Positions 49,201 to 59,315 of a stretch of 64,000 bases of DNA are shown here, piece by piece. The stretch is from Paulinella micropora (lineage: Eukaryota; Cercozoa; Imbricatea; Euglyphida; Paulinellidae). A program made the translations under genes and the position numbers. The notes below the pieces were generated by a model that saw only the letters and a program-made list of their open reading frames with translations, had not been told where the DNA came from and ran no database searches. Location: positions 129,171-193,170 of the forward strand of contig WBZZ01000144.1 of the NCBI GenBank assembly GCA_019918135.1. The letters are read 5' to 3'. Positions within the stretch are counted from its first letter, which is position 1, and each line of letters starts with the position of its first letter.

Positions 49201-49345
49201 TAACCCGCTTGTCAATCCTCCAAGTAATCATGCTTTTGGTAGTCCTTACTCGCCTTATTTCTATAATTATGCTTCACTACCCCAACCATTTGGTGCTGAA
49301 TATGATAATTATAGATATAATCCAAACTATTTTCAAAACCCATAA
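46282..49345 (+). pseudogene. Element C: large virion protein with parvovirus-type phospholipase A2 domain
   Basis: About 1,020 codons with a stop at codon 2 (TAG at 46285) and frame breaks near 46920, 47580, 48100 and 49180. Order: N-terminal helical coiled coil (46288-46920); helical region with a hydrophobic helix (VIDGVGAIGIFLGSVAYNTL); PLA2-like domain with NYNGPATRVESRLY (Ca-binding loop, YxGPGT-like) and LIAFEHDLLYATDDKN (His-Asp catalytic helix, HDxxY); the DNYNSMF and FSKADISKM region; then YSLIAPA and a Pro/Glu/Gln repeat linker; MGKPPADERED; a Tyr/Asn/Pro-rich C-terminus. The catalytic dyad HD and a GPxTxV loop are visible. In parvoviruses this domain breaches endosomes. In B only the part after the domain remains. 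Confidence 0.7.
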
Positions 49346-49355
49346 TATAGTAAGA

Positions 49356-50260
49356 ATGCCTAGATCTTTACATAAAGGATTAATAGCAAACAAGTTGCCA
49401 CGAAAAACACTTTTGAAGCAGAATCTGGAGAAGACCAACATAGAAAAAGCACACGAGGAATTCACTATTGACAGGCCCAGTAATAACAGAGTTAGATAGC
49501 AAAACACCGCCCAAATTTAAGAATCACTTGGAAATGCAACCAATTAAAAAACAAAGAGATGGTATTGAATTGCTTCCTATTTAAAAAGAGGGAATATTGC
49601 CAGCAATGGGGACTATGGTTATATGTGCAAGCACTGGCGGAGGTAAATCAGTTATGATTTGTAATCTACTCGCCAAAAAGAACATGTTGAAAGGTTTTTA
49701 TGATAGAATAGTTGCCTTTTGCTTAAGCCCGCGCCCGATTTTGGAAGACACTCTCAAGTTAAAAAAAGAAAATATAATCAAAGAAGATAAGCCTGAGTTA
49801 ATGAGAGAAATATTGACCAAACAAAAGGAACTGATTAAAACTAAAGGGTTTAAGAAGGCACCGAAAATATTATTGTTATTGGATGACATCGCGCAGAGTA
49901 AAACTTTTCTCAAATCAGAAGTGCTTACTGAGTTGTTTTTCGCTTCAACACATGCTAAGGTGTCAGTCTGAGTAGCAACTCAGAGTTATACACAACTCCC
50001 ACGAAGAATAAGAATTAATTGTCATTGGATGATTATTTTTTAATGGAGTAAGGAGAAGCGAACTTGACAGACTGGCAGATGAATATGAAAGTCCTTTTCT
50101 CACTAAAAAAGAATTTTACAATATGGTTAAATATGCCACGGCAGATCCTTATTCATTTCTAGCAATTAACAATACTGCTAGTGATAGAACAACCCAGTTT
50201 AGAAAGAATTTCTCTACTATATTACGATTAAATAAGGATAGAGATATGACAAACTTGTAA
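49356..50260 (+). pseudogene. Element C: genome-packaging ATPase, several breaks
   Basis: Starts MPRSLHKGLIANKLPRK. Frame change near 49485, in-frame TAA near 49581, intact Walker A (ICASTGGGKSVMICNLL) and Walker B (ILLLLDDIAQSKTFL) in 49597-49971, then a TGA at 49969-49971 (in place of Trp in the B copy), and the end continues with DRTTQFRKNFSTILR in open frame to 50260. Clear relative of 35309-36209. It is open across the B frameshift site, which helps locate the indel in B. Confidence 0.8.
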
Positions 50261-50297
50261 AATTAAATTAAAAATTTTTTCTGCGATAATATATGAC

Positions 50298-50887
50298 ATG
50301 GCGGAATCAACTAAATTATACAAAACTTGCTATCAGCAGGCAATCGCACTTTGGCATAAACAAAATGCACAAGAAAAATTCGTAACAATTCGTAAAGGAT
50401 CCCCCGAATACTTAGCAGTAAAGAAGATAGAAGAGGATATTAAGAGTAGCAAGATTAAGTGTCAATTAAAACAAAAGTAAGCAAATCAGGAAGTAAGAAC
50501 AATAAACAACCTATTTCTAGTGGGCAACCAGATCAAGTGCCAGATAAAGCATTGAAAAGAAAAGCACCAGACATAGCATCAGCAAATAATTCATCTCCCG
50601 AGCAAAATGCAAAACCTGTTGAAATGTCTCCAGCACCTAAGATTAACAATCTTTACCAAAATCTGTTAATCCAACTCCTGTTTCTGTGCCAAAACAAACT
50701 ACTACAACACCAGCGAGCAAGATAGAAGCAATAGAAGATGCTTCTAAGGAAACTCCACCAACTAAAGAAGTTGCACAAACTAATGACATGATGTAAATCA
50801 AGCAATGGCTGATTTAAAGAAAATGAAAGAGGAAAGAATTACGCACAATAATTTACAAATTATGAAAAAATAATTAATGCTAATTGA
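50298..50887 (+). pseudogene. Element C: relative of the 197-aa Pro/Lys-linker protein
   Basis: N-terminus AESTKLYKTCYQQAIALWHK is intact for 60 codons (50298-50480). Frame breaks at about 50475, 50640 and later scatter the linker and C-terminal helix. Promoter core gataatatat (50285-50294) is the same as in B. Confidence 0.65.
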
Positions 50888-50911
50888 TAAAATAATTATT
50901 ATTATTATATA

Positions 50912-51310
50912 ATGATAAAAAACTCAAGTGCTTCAATTCGTTTGCCAATTGGCTTTATTAATAAACTCAACGAAGCAAATAGACCTGCGAGTGATGGGTT
51001 TCAATTGAATCAAGTTGAATTGTGGAGTAGTCATGGTGCCCCATTAGTTAATAAACCATTAACTGAATTTGGTGATCTTGTCTCACATGAGAAGAGCACT
51101 ATTCAAAACACATTAACAGACATTTCTGATAACAAAGAAAATGCAGATGTTGTTGCTTTGGACACTGCTGTTAGCAGTTTGGCTCATTTAAAGAAAGCGG
51201 TTCAGAATGCTGAGGCAAGAGAGTTTCAATTGACTTCACCACAAGATACAAGACTTGACAATATACAGAAATCAGTTGATATTATGAAACAATCCGTTTC
51301 AAGTGAATAG
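50912..51310 (+). CDS. Element C: conserved 132-aa virion-associated protein
   Basis: Full-length relative of 34221-34619 with the same length and most residues identical. Contains FINKLNEANRPASDGFQLNQ and LTEFGDLVSHEKSTIQNT. It is the only unbroken gene in the right half of element C. ATG preceded by tattatataa. Function unknown. Confidence 0.6.
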   Translation: MIKNSSASIRLPIGFINKLNEANRPASDGFQLNQVELWSSHGAPLVNKPLTEFGDLVSHEKSTIQNTLTDISDNKENADVVALDTAVSSLAHLKKAVQNAEAREFQLTSPQDTRLDNIQKSVDIMKQSVSSE

Positions 51311-51350
51311 TTAATTATTTTTAATTTCTATTATCATTTTTTATTATAGG

Positions 51351-51493
51351 AACATTGCGAATTTTACTATTCTATAAGCAGAAGGAAAAGTCTTAGAACC
51401 GTGCGAGAAGGAAGATAGACTTAAAGTCCGTAAATAGCATAAGCCCAGTCACTTCGTAGTTTTCGACGACGGTCAATCGACTTAGTAGAAAAG
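51351..51493. other. Junction of element C with a copia relic
   Basis: Sequence not related to element B; no gene. Probably the linker upstream of the copia reverse transcriptase. Confidence 0.4.
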
Positions 51494-53212
51494 ATGTTAG
51501 ACAGCGAGATTAGAAAGTATAGGATAGATAGGATCAGACCAGTCGGAGAACTAGAGCACCCCGATATGTCCGCAGAAAGTATCGTAGAGGATCACACCAC
51601 TGCGCTACTGTACCTGACACTGAAGGTACCAAAGGCAATTGTTGATGAGGGTTTAATTGCTAAAGAGTTGAAGGCAGGGATGGATAAAGAGATAGAAGCT
51701 CTAAAGTCTTTTAACACTTACACGTGGGTAAGCCCCAAGGAAGCTAAGAGAAAGAAGTAAAAGCAGTGAGACTCACATGGGTACATAAAGTTAAACCAGA
51801 CGAGAAGGAACGTAAGTTCATTAAGTCAAGGTTAGCTCTAAGGGAGATATGCTAGAGCCAGGAGTTAGCTACAACCCGGATCAATTATTTGTACCTTGTG
51901 CCGCGCATCGCTCATTACTCTTTTTATCTAAGCTTGCAGCATGGCATCGCAATAAGCTATACGGTATAGACTTCAAAAATGCTTATCTGAATGCACGCAT
52001 GCGTGTCCACTGATCCTGTTTATGCTTATGCACCCGATGGGATAGACAGAGAGGATCATGAGGGCATGATATGGAGTGTAGATGGAGCTCTGTATGGCGC
52101 GCCGCAAGCTCAGGTAGAAGATGGTATGAGATCTTAGCCCCTAAGTTAGAGGAATTAGGATTCAGGTTACTAGACTCAGATTTATGTATGTTCATAGAAA
52201 AGGATAAGCCCATAAGAGACGCTATCATAGGTATTTTCCATGTAGATGATCTTATTTTCTCAGCTTCTAACGAACAAGCGTACGAACGTTTTGCTAGTAA
52301 ACTAGACAAGTTCTACCCTATCAAACGATTGCGAGTGGCTAAGGAGTTCAAAGGGATAGAAATAGGTCAGGAAGGAGGACGCATTTTATTGCATCAGAAG
52401 AAGTATCAGAAGCAGATTTTAAAGGATGTAGGATATTAAATAATATTATGCCGATGTTCGACCAGTCAGTACTCCTAGTGCTCAGCATGACCCCGAACCC
52501 ATGGGAGAAACTAGCGCTATAAGGAAACACTCGATACCCAGTTTGGTAGGAAAGCTTTTGTTTCTAACAAAAATGACACGCCCAGACGCAGATCAAGCAC
52601 TCATGCAGCTAGCGTTATGCAGACGGTAGACCCAGGACTTGCTTATGCCTTATTAGGTAGGATCTTTAGGTATATGAAAAGTTCATTTCGCGGTATCGCA
52701 TTTCACGGGCCTCAGTCATCTCAAGAAGGAAGAACATACCCGCGGATTTCTCTGTGGGCCGATGCAGCTCATAAGGTCTGTAGAAAGACAGGAAAGTCAC
52801 GCACAGGTTACGTAGTGCTTTGGGGGAGGAGACCCGGTAGCTTGGTTGTCAAAGCGACAGAGAATCGCGCTCAGCTCTAATCGCTGAAATTTTCGCGGCA
52901 GCAGAATGTATACGGGAGGGATTAGCTATCCGGCATATCACGGAAGAACTAGAAATAGAACAGAAGGGACCGATAGAGCTTTATGAGGGCAACGCTCAGA
53001 CTATCTTAGCAGCTGAAAGGGGAATGTCAGGACCACGCACCAAACACTTACCCCTAGAACTTCATTTCATTCACCACTCACAGACAGATAATGAGATTAA
53101 ATTTGTGAAAGTAGGGACGAAAAATCAGATTGCAGACGTATTAACAAAACATGTTCCAACAGATCAGTTTGAATATCTCGTTAGTAAGTTCATGGTAAAA
53201 CTTGATCCATAA
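51494..53212 (+). pseudogene. Copia reverse transcriptase and RNase H relic
   Basis: Pieces in several frames: KAGMDKEIEALKSFNTYTWV (RT start), SRLALREICMLEPGVSYN, LYGIDFKNAYLNARM (first catalytic Asp), LYGAPQAQ, YEILAPKLEELGFRLLDSDL, IIGIFHVDDLIFSAS (the VDD box), MQTVDPGLAYALLGRIFRYM, LWADAAHKVCRKTGKSRTGY, NRAEIFAAAECIREGLAIRH, LYEGNAQTILAAERGMS and IADVLTKHVPTDQFEYLVS. Complete RT-RNase H order but with at least five indels and the DN of RNase H changed (EGNAQ). Same family as 11690-12299. Confidence 0.8.
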
Positions 53213-54144
53213 GTTTATTTCTCAAGTCTATAAGCTCACGTAAAATATGCAAATTTCTGTAGAGTCAACTAATGTTGTTCTGTTGTGAGTTTTCTCTCTT
53301 TGGAGTGTGCAGGAAGTGTCTTGCGCAGGTAGTTGAGCGACGCATAGAGGCGATGATCCAGTGGACTTGAAAGTCGAGCGCGGAAGCGAGGCGTGTGGAT
53401 TGCCCCACAATCGATCGTGACGCGGCGAGAGCGGGATGAAGATATCAATCATCGGATCCAACTTTACATCGCGTATTTGCATTATCAGCGGAATGGCGAT
53501 ATATTCAACTAATTATGTTTGACTCGCTGAGTCAGTGATGTAATTCAGTTTAAGTACTATTATGGTCATACTTGGAGGACCTAATGCTAATGCTTTAATC
53601 GTAACCTCGAGATACCATCACGGTAAGGAAGCAGAGGCGTGTAGACGGGCCTGGATGGCGATTTTTCAGTTTTGTGATTTAACGACCATTTCAATTTTAC
53701 AACTTGTAATGGAGGCCATTTATCGCATTGCAATAGTTATTAATCATAGAGGTATTAATCATTACTTGCATTATCGACATAGAACTAAGGGGGAGCGTCG
53801 GATGGTTAAGTGCGTTTACCGTTAGTTATTGCTTTTAGGAGTGGGAAGGTATTTTATTCGTAATAGTATAGTCGGATAACCGTAGTTCTAGTTAATAAGT
53901 GTAACGGACGTAACGGACTTTATTGGCATCCAGAAATGGACAATAATCATTCGGTAATAGTTACAGTTACGACTGCGCATTTTTATTCAGTTTTGTTACT
54001 GCCTCTGAGTTGTCAGTTCTGCTATTTTACTTGCGGATTAAAGTGTGTCGATTGGGCATCGCGGCTTCTAACGGAGTCTCTCAGCAAACCGGAGTGTATC
54101 AAGGTACTAGGTCCGTGAGTGACCGGGTAATTACCTAATCAACG
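53213..54144. other. About 0.9 kb without a gene
   Basis: Downstream of the copia pol relic; probably its 3' LTR or flank. I could not identify paired LTR ends. No supportable ORF. Confidence 0.35.
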
Positions 54145-54201
54145 TCTTCTTCTTCTTCTTCTTCTTCTTCTTCTTCTTCTTCTTCTTCTTCTTTTTTTTT
54201 T
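54145..54201 (+). repeat. (CTT)n microsatellite with poly-T tail
   Basis: About 16 units of ctt followed by a run of T. Confidence 0.9.
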
Positions 54202-54335
54202 CCCCACTGACTTAACGACTTTTAGTAACAAAGAACGCTTGCTCTTCGTAGAGATGAAGAGGAAGCATGTGAGTAGGCAAACATCGGTAAAAAACTAGGG
54301 CGGTTGAATGGAGAGAGAAGGAAGCAGACTACCGT

Positions 54336-54590
54336 AATGCCCTCAGTGATAGTTCGTATAATATAAAAAGTCGGTAATACAACCAAACACCGTGCAAATA
54401 CTCACTTGAAAAGATGAGAATGATGGGAGTCTCGTTATATTAGCTCAGTAAAGCCCAAAATGCCTCGGAAAACGGCAACAGACCAATAATAAAATGGCAT
54501 TAGGTCCAATCCGGACAAACGATACTGGAAAAAGAGTACTTTTTACCGGCTATCCGGGGGCTGGGGGTGATATCTACAGTACCCCCTCCC
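54336..54590. repeat. Inverted repeat arm, left
   Basis: Reverse complement (diverged) of 58295-58535. Shared tttaccggctatccgg, ggtccaatccggacaaa and tctcgttatattagctcag. The arms enclose about 3.7 kb containing the MITE, the solo LTR and a rearranged copia. Confidence 0.75.
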
Positions 54591-54612
54591 GATTTTATGA
54601 CGGAAATATGTA

Positions 54613-55208
54613 TCAGACGGAGCACTTTAATGACCAGCCAAAATCACTACCGTTGACATTTTACTGCTTTTGACCTGCCCGTTAGATTCTCCTCTGCACG
54701 ACGTTTTGAGTGTGAATCGTATTAATAGATTGTGAGTCTCCAGTTGTCAGTTGAAACGGATAGTGTCTTCAAGTTTGTTCCAAGCTAACAGTCATCAAAC
54801 GGCCCGGGATTTTAATAGCAGGTGTCGGGTTGGTGAACTCGGAAATCAAACTGATTTGGGAAGGCTAGGCGAGAATGACTGGGTGGATGTAAAAAGCAGT
54901 CAAATATTGTCACAAGTTTTTCGTCACTCGTGTTATCCTTGTCCGCAAATTTACCGCAACGTGCGTGTTTCACGGGAAATCGGGGGAAAAGATAATTGAG
55001 TAGGAAAAAGGCAATAGTTGATCATCTCAGAATCTTTTCTACTATGAAAAAGTACTTTGACTTGATCGCTTGAAATCATTTCTGAACGGAATCGAAAACT
55101 AGTTAGTGAAGTCGAAACGTCGTGCAGAGGAGAATCTAATGAACCGGTCAAAAAGAGTGAATTGTCAACGGTAAAGGTTTTGGCCGCTCGTTAAGGTGCT
55201 CATTCTGA
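54613..55208. mobile_element. Mariner-type MITE with TA target duplication
   Basis: Imperfect terminal inverted repeats of about 90 bp: the left starts tcagacggagcact and the right is the reverse complement ending gctcattctga. Directly flanked on both sides by TA, the Tc1/mariner target duplication. No ORF. A truncated copy is at 11085-11488. Confidence 0.8.
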
Positions 55209-55226
55209 TAAAATCATTCTTTAACT

Positions 55227-55743
55227 TGTTAGACCAATATATTAAATATTTTAATCTGGAACTCTCACCAAACACAGTTTGCAGTACCAGAACTTTAGCT
55301 GAAAACAGAAAGCGCGCATAGGGCAGAGTAACATGACTGGCTGGATCTAAGTAATGGTTCTAACGACACCGTTACTCTGATATGGCCGGCCGGTTAACTA
55401 ATTATTAATATTTTAATTATTACTAGTTCGAACAGTCCCCCTGGAACAAAGTAAATTGTGAAAGTTACTGCAGGTCCTAATATATGTTACGACCACTATT
55501 ACTATTTGTGAAACGTATGAAAACACATACTCAAAACATAATCTAATCACTGTTACCCTCACACTCTCCGAGAAGTACAATCAGGCTTGGCTACCCGCTC
55601 AGACCGCGGCAAGTATGTATCGGTTAGACTACATACAAGGCAGCGACCCCGCAATCTGATTGGGCCTACCTGAGGAGAAGAAGATTAGTGTCCTACCCAC
55701 CCTGTATCGCTTAACACACAGTCCTCGGTAACGAATGATAACA
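55227..55743 (-). repeat. Solo copia LTR (517 bp), minus orientation
   Basis: Reads TGTTA...TAACA on the minus strand and aligns with the LTR split by element B. No primer-binding site or internal sequence next to it, and the flanking five bases are not identical. It starts 18 bp after the MITE. It preserves an unoccupied version of the element B target. Confidence 0.75.
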
Positions 55744-56596
55744 TTGTGTAAACCCGACATCTGGAACATAACATCATGAGTATATGTTAATATGATCCAA
55801 AATAGATATGTTAACATGTAAATATGATAGTTATGCAACTATGCCAATTCATCATATATTAACGTATATATGAGCAGCGCTCCGTAAGGGGTTTATGATG
55901 ACAAATTATCCAACTATGTTCTGGTACAGCTAGGAGACAGTTGCCGAGGTCTTTCGAAACGACAAAGCACCCGAAGGTGTTGCGAGACGATCAACGACCC
56001 TCCGACTGCCATCACAAGCCTCCAACTCAGTTGGCTTAGTATATATGTATATATATGGGAAGCAAGTTAAATATTACGCAAATATGCAGTTTGTCCGATC
56101 CCCCCTCGATCCCCTGATCCGTTCGATGATGAGTGGCGAAATGTGAAATCTGCGGAGACGGACGAGAAGAAGAGCGCGGATGCGCGCGTGGCGATGATCG
56201 CGGAGATGGGCGCGGAGACGGGCATGGAAACGGTAAATGAGAGAAGATAGTCCACCGGTATCCCATCGGTGCAGCTAGGTCTGTAGCTAGATAGACAGTC
56301 CGAACCTGGTGCGGCACGAGATGCAGTCAGCTGGTCCGTGTTGCAGCTAGCTCTATCGCTAAATAGAGTCCGCACCTGGTGCATGTTGCACTCGCACGGT
56401 ATACCCTCTTGCAGCTAGGTGTGCACCTAGACAGAGTGCGCAATCACCCTCTTTGCCCGACGGATGTAGATCCAGTACCTACATCACTCCCCTCTTAACG
56501 TGTACGTATGCGTAAAATTTACAATCGTGTCTTATTTGTAATACATAACATTGTATAATGGCCCATGGCCATAAAATACGGATATATGATAAATCC
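55744..56596. other. About 0.85 kb without a gene
   Basis: AT-rich part (55744-56070), then GC-richer sequence including degenerate tandem repeats (listed separately). Probably LTR or 3' flank of the minus-strand copia relic. Confidence 0.4.
56271..56440. repeat. Degenerate tandem repeat of 60-75 bp
   Basis: Three diverged units each containing gcagctag(g/c)t, a cta...tag palindrome and (c)agtccg(a/c)acctggtgc or agtgcgc. Confidence 0.55.
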
Positions 56597-57574
56597 TTAA
56601 TATTTCGCAAAGTGAGAGAAATCAATCCCGAAGCGAAGTATATTCCCCTTGTCCGTCACTAACGAGATTTTGTTTGCTAAAACATTGAATCTCTCGTGCG
56701 TGAAATTGATCTTGGTAAAAATGTCCGCAAGATTATCTTCGGAAGGTACCCGGAAAAATTTGACTATTCCTTTTTTAACCAGACGAGTAAGGAAATGGTA
56801 CCTAACGTCAATATGTTTGGTTCGGGATTCTCCTAACCCCCTCTCGGATAACCTTAAAGCTCCCTCGTTGTCTTCAAGTAGGGGAGTAGGCCCTTCAAGG
56901 CATATCTCCATATCACGAAGAGTTTGCCTCAAAGCCAATAACTCCGTTACGGCCTCGTTAGCCGATGCGGTCTCTGCCTCAAGAGTAGATTGGGCGATGA
57001 CAGGCCGCAGTTTCGAAAACCAGGCTATGAGCGCCCCGTTGAAAAGAAAGATAAACCCCGACCGAGACTTACGGGAGATTTTCTCCCCCGCGAAGTCTGA
57101 GTCTACGAATGCGATCAATGGGTTGTCCTTTGATTTTTTCGGTAGTAACCCGTTCTCTCTCCCCTCGACTAATCCAAACTTTGAAACCGCGTTAGGATCC
57201 GCCAATTCGGACTTAGAGTTATTAGGTACCGTTGACTTTCCTTCAGCGTACTCGTACTTAATAATTTCTGAGTTTATGACTTTATCGGTTGCCCCATCGT
57301 CAAAAGCAACATGGTGGGCGGGAAAACGTCTTGACTTTCGCACGACGGGAGCTGAGGGCTCGAGCGTAGCACCCTTACGGATAGCTGTTTCCCATTTTTC
57401 TCCGTACGTTTGCTCCGCCCAGCCCTCCCCCCACATACGTGCTGGAATCCTGACGTGTTTCCCCGACAGCACAACTCTCTCCTTGAGTTTTCTCCCCCTC
57501 TTCATAACACCTTTGCCGTGCCTGTATTCCTCCTTCTCCTCATCCCGATCCCTGTCCCCTGTCGCAAGGGACAC
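56597..57574 (-). pseudogene. Copia RNase H domain, N-terminal pol deleted
   Basis: 325-residue open frame. The C-terminal 170 residues are a complete RNase H: LIAFVDSDFAGEKISRKSRS (first Asp), LIAWFSKLRPVIAQSTLEAE (Glu), LLEDNEGALRLSERGLGESR (DN), TKHIDVRYHFLTRLVKKGIV and NLADIFTKINFTHERFNVLA. Just upstream is a short part of the RT-RNase H connection (DPNAVSKFGLVEGRENG). The N-terminal 100 residues (MWGEGWAEQTYGEKWETAIR) belong to the IN-RT linker, so the RT core is deleted without breaking the frame. The frame continues through the deletion by chance or selection. Confidence 0.75.
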
Positions 57575-58298
57575 CGGTTATTATAGGGTTTATGACCCTG
57601 TAGCACGAAAAGGTAAAAATGGGAAAAATAATTCTCGCAATACTCGTACTGGCCGCAACGACAATAACCGGGGCAATGATCGCAACAATAATCGTAACAA
57701 TGGTCAAGCCAATGTTGCTACTGCTGAGGATGGGACCGCCCACCCGCTCGATGACGCTTGGTCGTGCTTGATCGTGGAGGAGTTTGTGGACGAAGACGCG
57801 GACTTGGTCGCCTTGGATCCAGCTCCGGCTCCCGTACCCCTGGTAGAAGAACCGATCGACTCCACGATGGCGAACGAGACGACTGTGCCGGTGATTGATG
57901 CGACTGTGCAACAGGTCCTGGTGATCCATGGAAATATCAGAGACGTAGTTTTTGACGTTTGGAAGCTAGGTAAGAGGGAAGCTTCCAAAGGTTTAGAGAG
58001 CACCGGGGAAGTAGAGCCCATGTTCTCGGTGGGTTGGGATAATAACCAAACCCACACTAAAGCTACTCTCTCTCATACTCCCACTCGTACGTCGGAAAAA
58101 GCCATTCCTGAAATAGGGGCAACCGATTCTAAAGATCCCGCTACAATGGAGGACCGAAGCTCCCCCAGTGAAGAGTTGATCCCTAGAGTTGATGCCCCGA
58201 CTGGTACCGATTTGTTGCCGCACCATTCACCTCCTCCTGCCCCGGGTAATGAGCAGTCAGGCAAAAAATCGGAGGAGGATTCGAGTAGCCTAGTGTAG
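57575..58298 (+). pseudogene. Copia fragment (Gag tail / linker) in opposite orientation
   Basis: The + strand frame reads GYYRVYDPVARKGKNGKNNS, an Asn/Arg-rich nucleic-acid-binding stretch (RNDNNRGNDRNNN), AHPLDDAWSCLIVEEFVDED, then a Pro/Ser/Glu-rich tail to the stop at 58298. It looks like the Gag-to-protease linker of copia. The ORF extends back to 56649 only as antisense of the RNase H. Head-to-head placement with the RNase H fragment implies an inversion or two independent fragments. Confidence 0.45.
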
Positions 58299-58535
58299 GC
58301 ATCACCCCCCGGATAGCCGGTAAAAAGTACCTTTTCCTGGTGACAGGTGCACCAGCTTGTTTTTCAGTATTATTTGTCCGGATTGGACCTGATGCCATTT
58401 TTTATTCCTGGTCTGTTGCCGTTTTCCTTTTTGGCTTCACTGAGCTAATATAACGAGACATCATTCTCATCTTTTGAGGACTGTGTTTGGTTGTATTACC
58501 GACTTTTTTCGAGCTATCGTTGGGGGCATTACATT
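58295..58535. repeat. Inverted repeat arm, right
   Basis: Partner of 54336-54590. It begins immediately at the end of the copia fragment ORF. Confidence 0.75.
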
Positions 58536-59315
58536 TGGAGTCCACACCACTAGGGTGATTTCTTTCTGCTTTGCCACACAGGCAACAGAGTGAATTTTCA
58601 CTGACCTGTCTCACACGGGGACGTCAGACGAAAACAAATACTCCAACACAGCTCCCTCATAACTCTTTCACAAAATAAATAATTTGATTGGTCTCAAGCA
58701 GGTGTCTCGTACCCTCTAGCCCAATCAGTATCTGTGTGCTCACAAGGAGACATCAGATACAAACTCTCTGTCGTTCTTGCTGTTCTCACACAGAGACCAA
58801 GAAGAAGGATGGACAGAAGAGTGAAGGAACACACACAAAACACAAACAAGCATAGGGACAGGAGCACAACACTTTAACCTTCTAGTTTGTGCATTTATCT
58901 GCATTATCTCACACATACGTCAGAGTATTTTTGCAAATCTCTGATCGTTTTCTAAAGGTAGGTCTGAGAACCTACGACCGACTGTCGACTTCTCAAGGAG
59001 AGCTTTTCTAGCTTCTCTATTACTATCTGTGTGTAGGTCCAAGTGGCTCATACTAGATACAATATAGAAAAGAAGGAGGAGAAAGTAACCTGAGTAAGGA
59101 GAACAAGAAATCGGAGAAAGTCTCAAAGACTATTTTTCTCAAACAAAAACAAACATACAAACAGTGTTTCATAGAGGACAGGGAATCTTATCCTACCCTC
59201 TCTATTAGTTTCTCTCTTCACTAGTCAATCGACTGAAGGAGGAACAGAACACAAACGAACAAAAACCAAACATAGGAGCTGACACTGTCCTCCTGTTGAT
59301 CACTACTACGACATC
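58536..59315. other. About 0.8 kb leader of the gypsy-like element, no gene
   Basis: Untranslated, with many short aaacaaac and acacacaaaac motifs. Probably the LTR end and 5' leader of the downstream element. Its second LTR would lie outside the window. Confidence 0.4.

Larger units (their letters stand above)
45528..51350 (+). mobile_element. Element C: truncated, decayed Polinton-like virus fragment
   Basis: Left edge in the membrane protein tail, right edge about 40 bp past the 132-aa gene, exactly where the capsid gene should follow (homology to B ends at ttattata, about 51345). Content: membrane protein tail, Cys-rich mini-gene, Cys-rich minus-strand pair, large PLA2 protein, packaging ATPase, 197-aa-like protein, 132-aa protein. 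It shares the left genes with A and the right genes with B. No TIR seen. Confidence 0.75.

Noticed and set aside
56649-57570. First two thirds of a 549-aa + strand ORF
   Set aside because: Antisense to an unmistakable copia RNase H on the minus strand. Only the part after about 57575 is considered.
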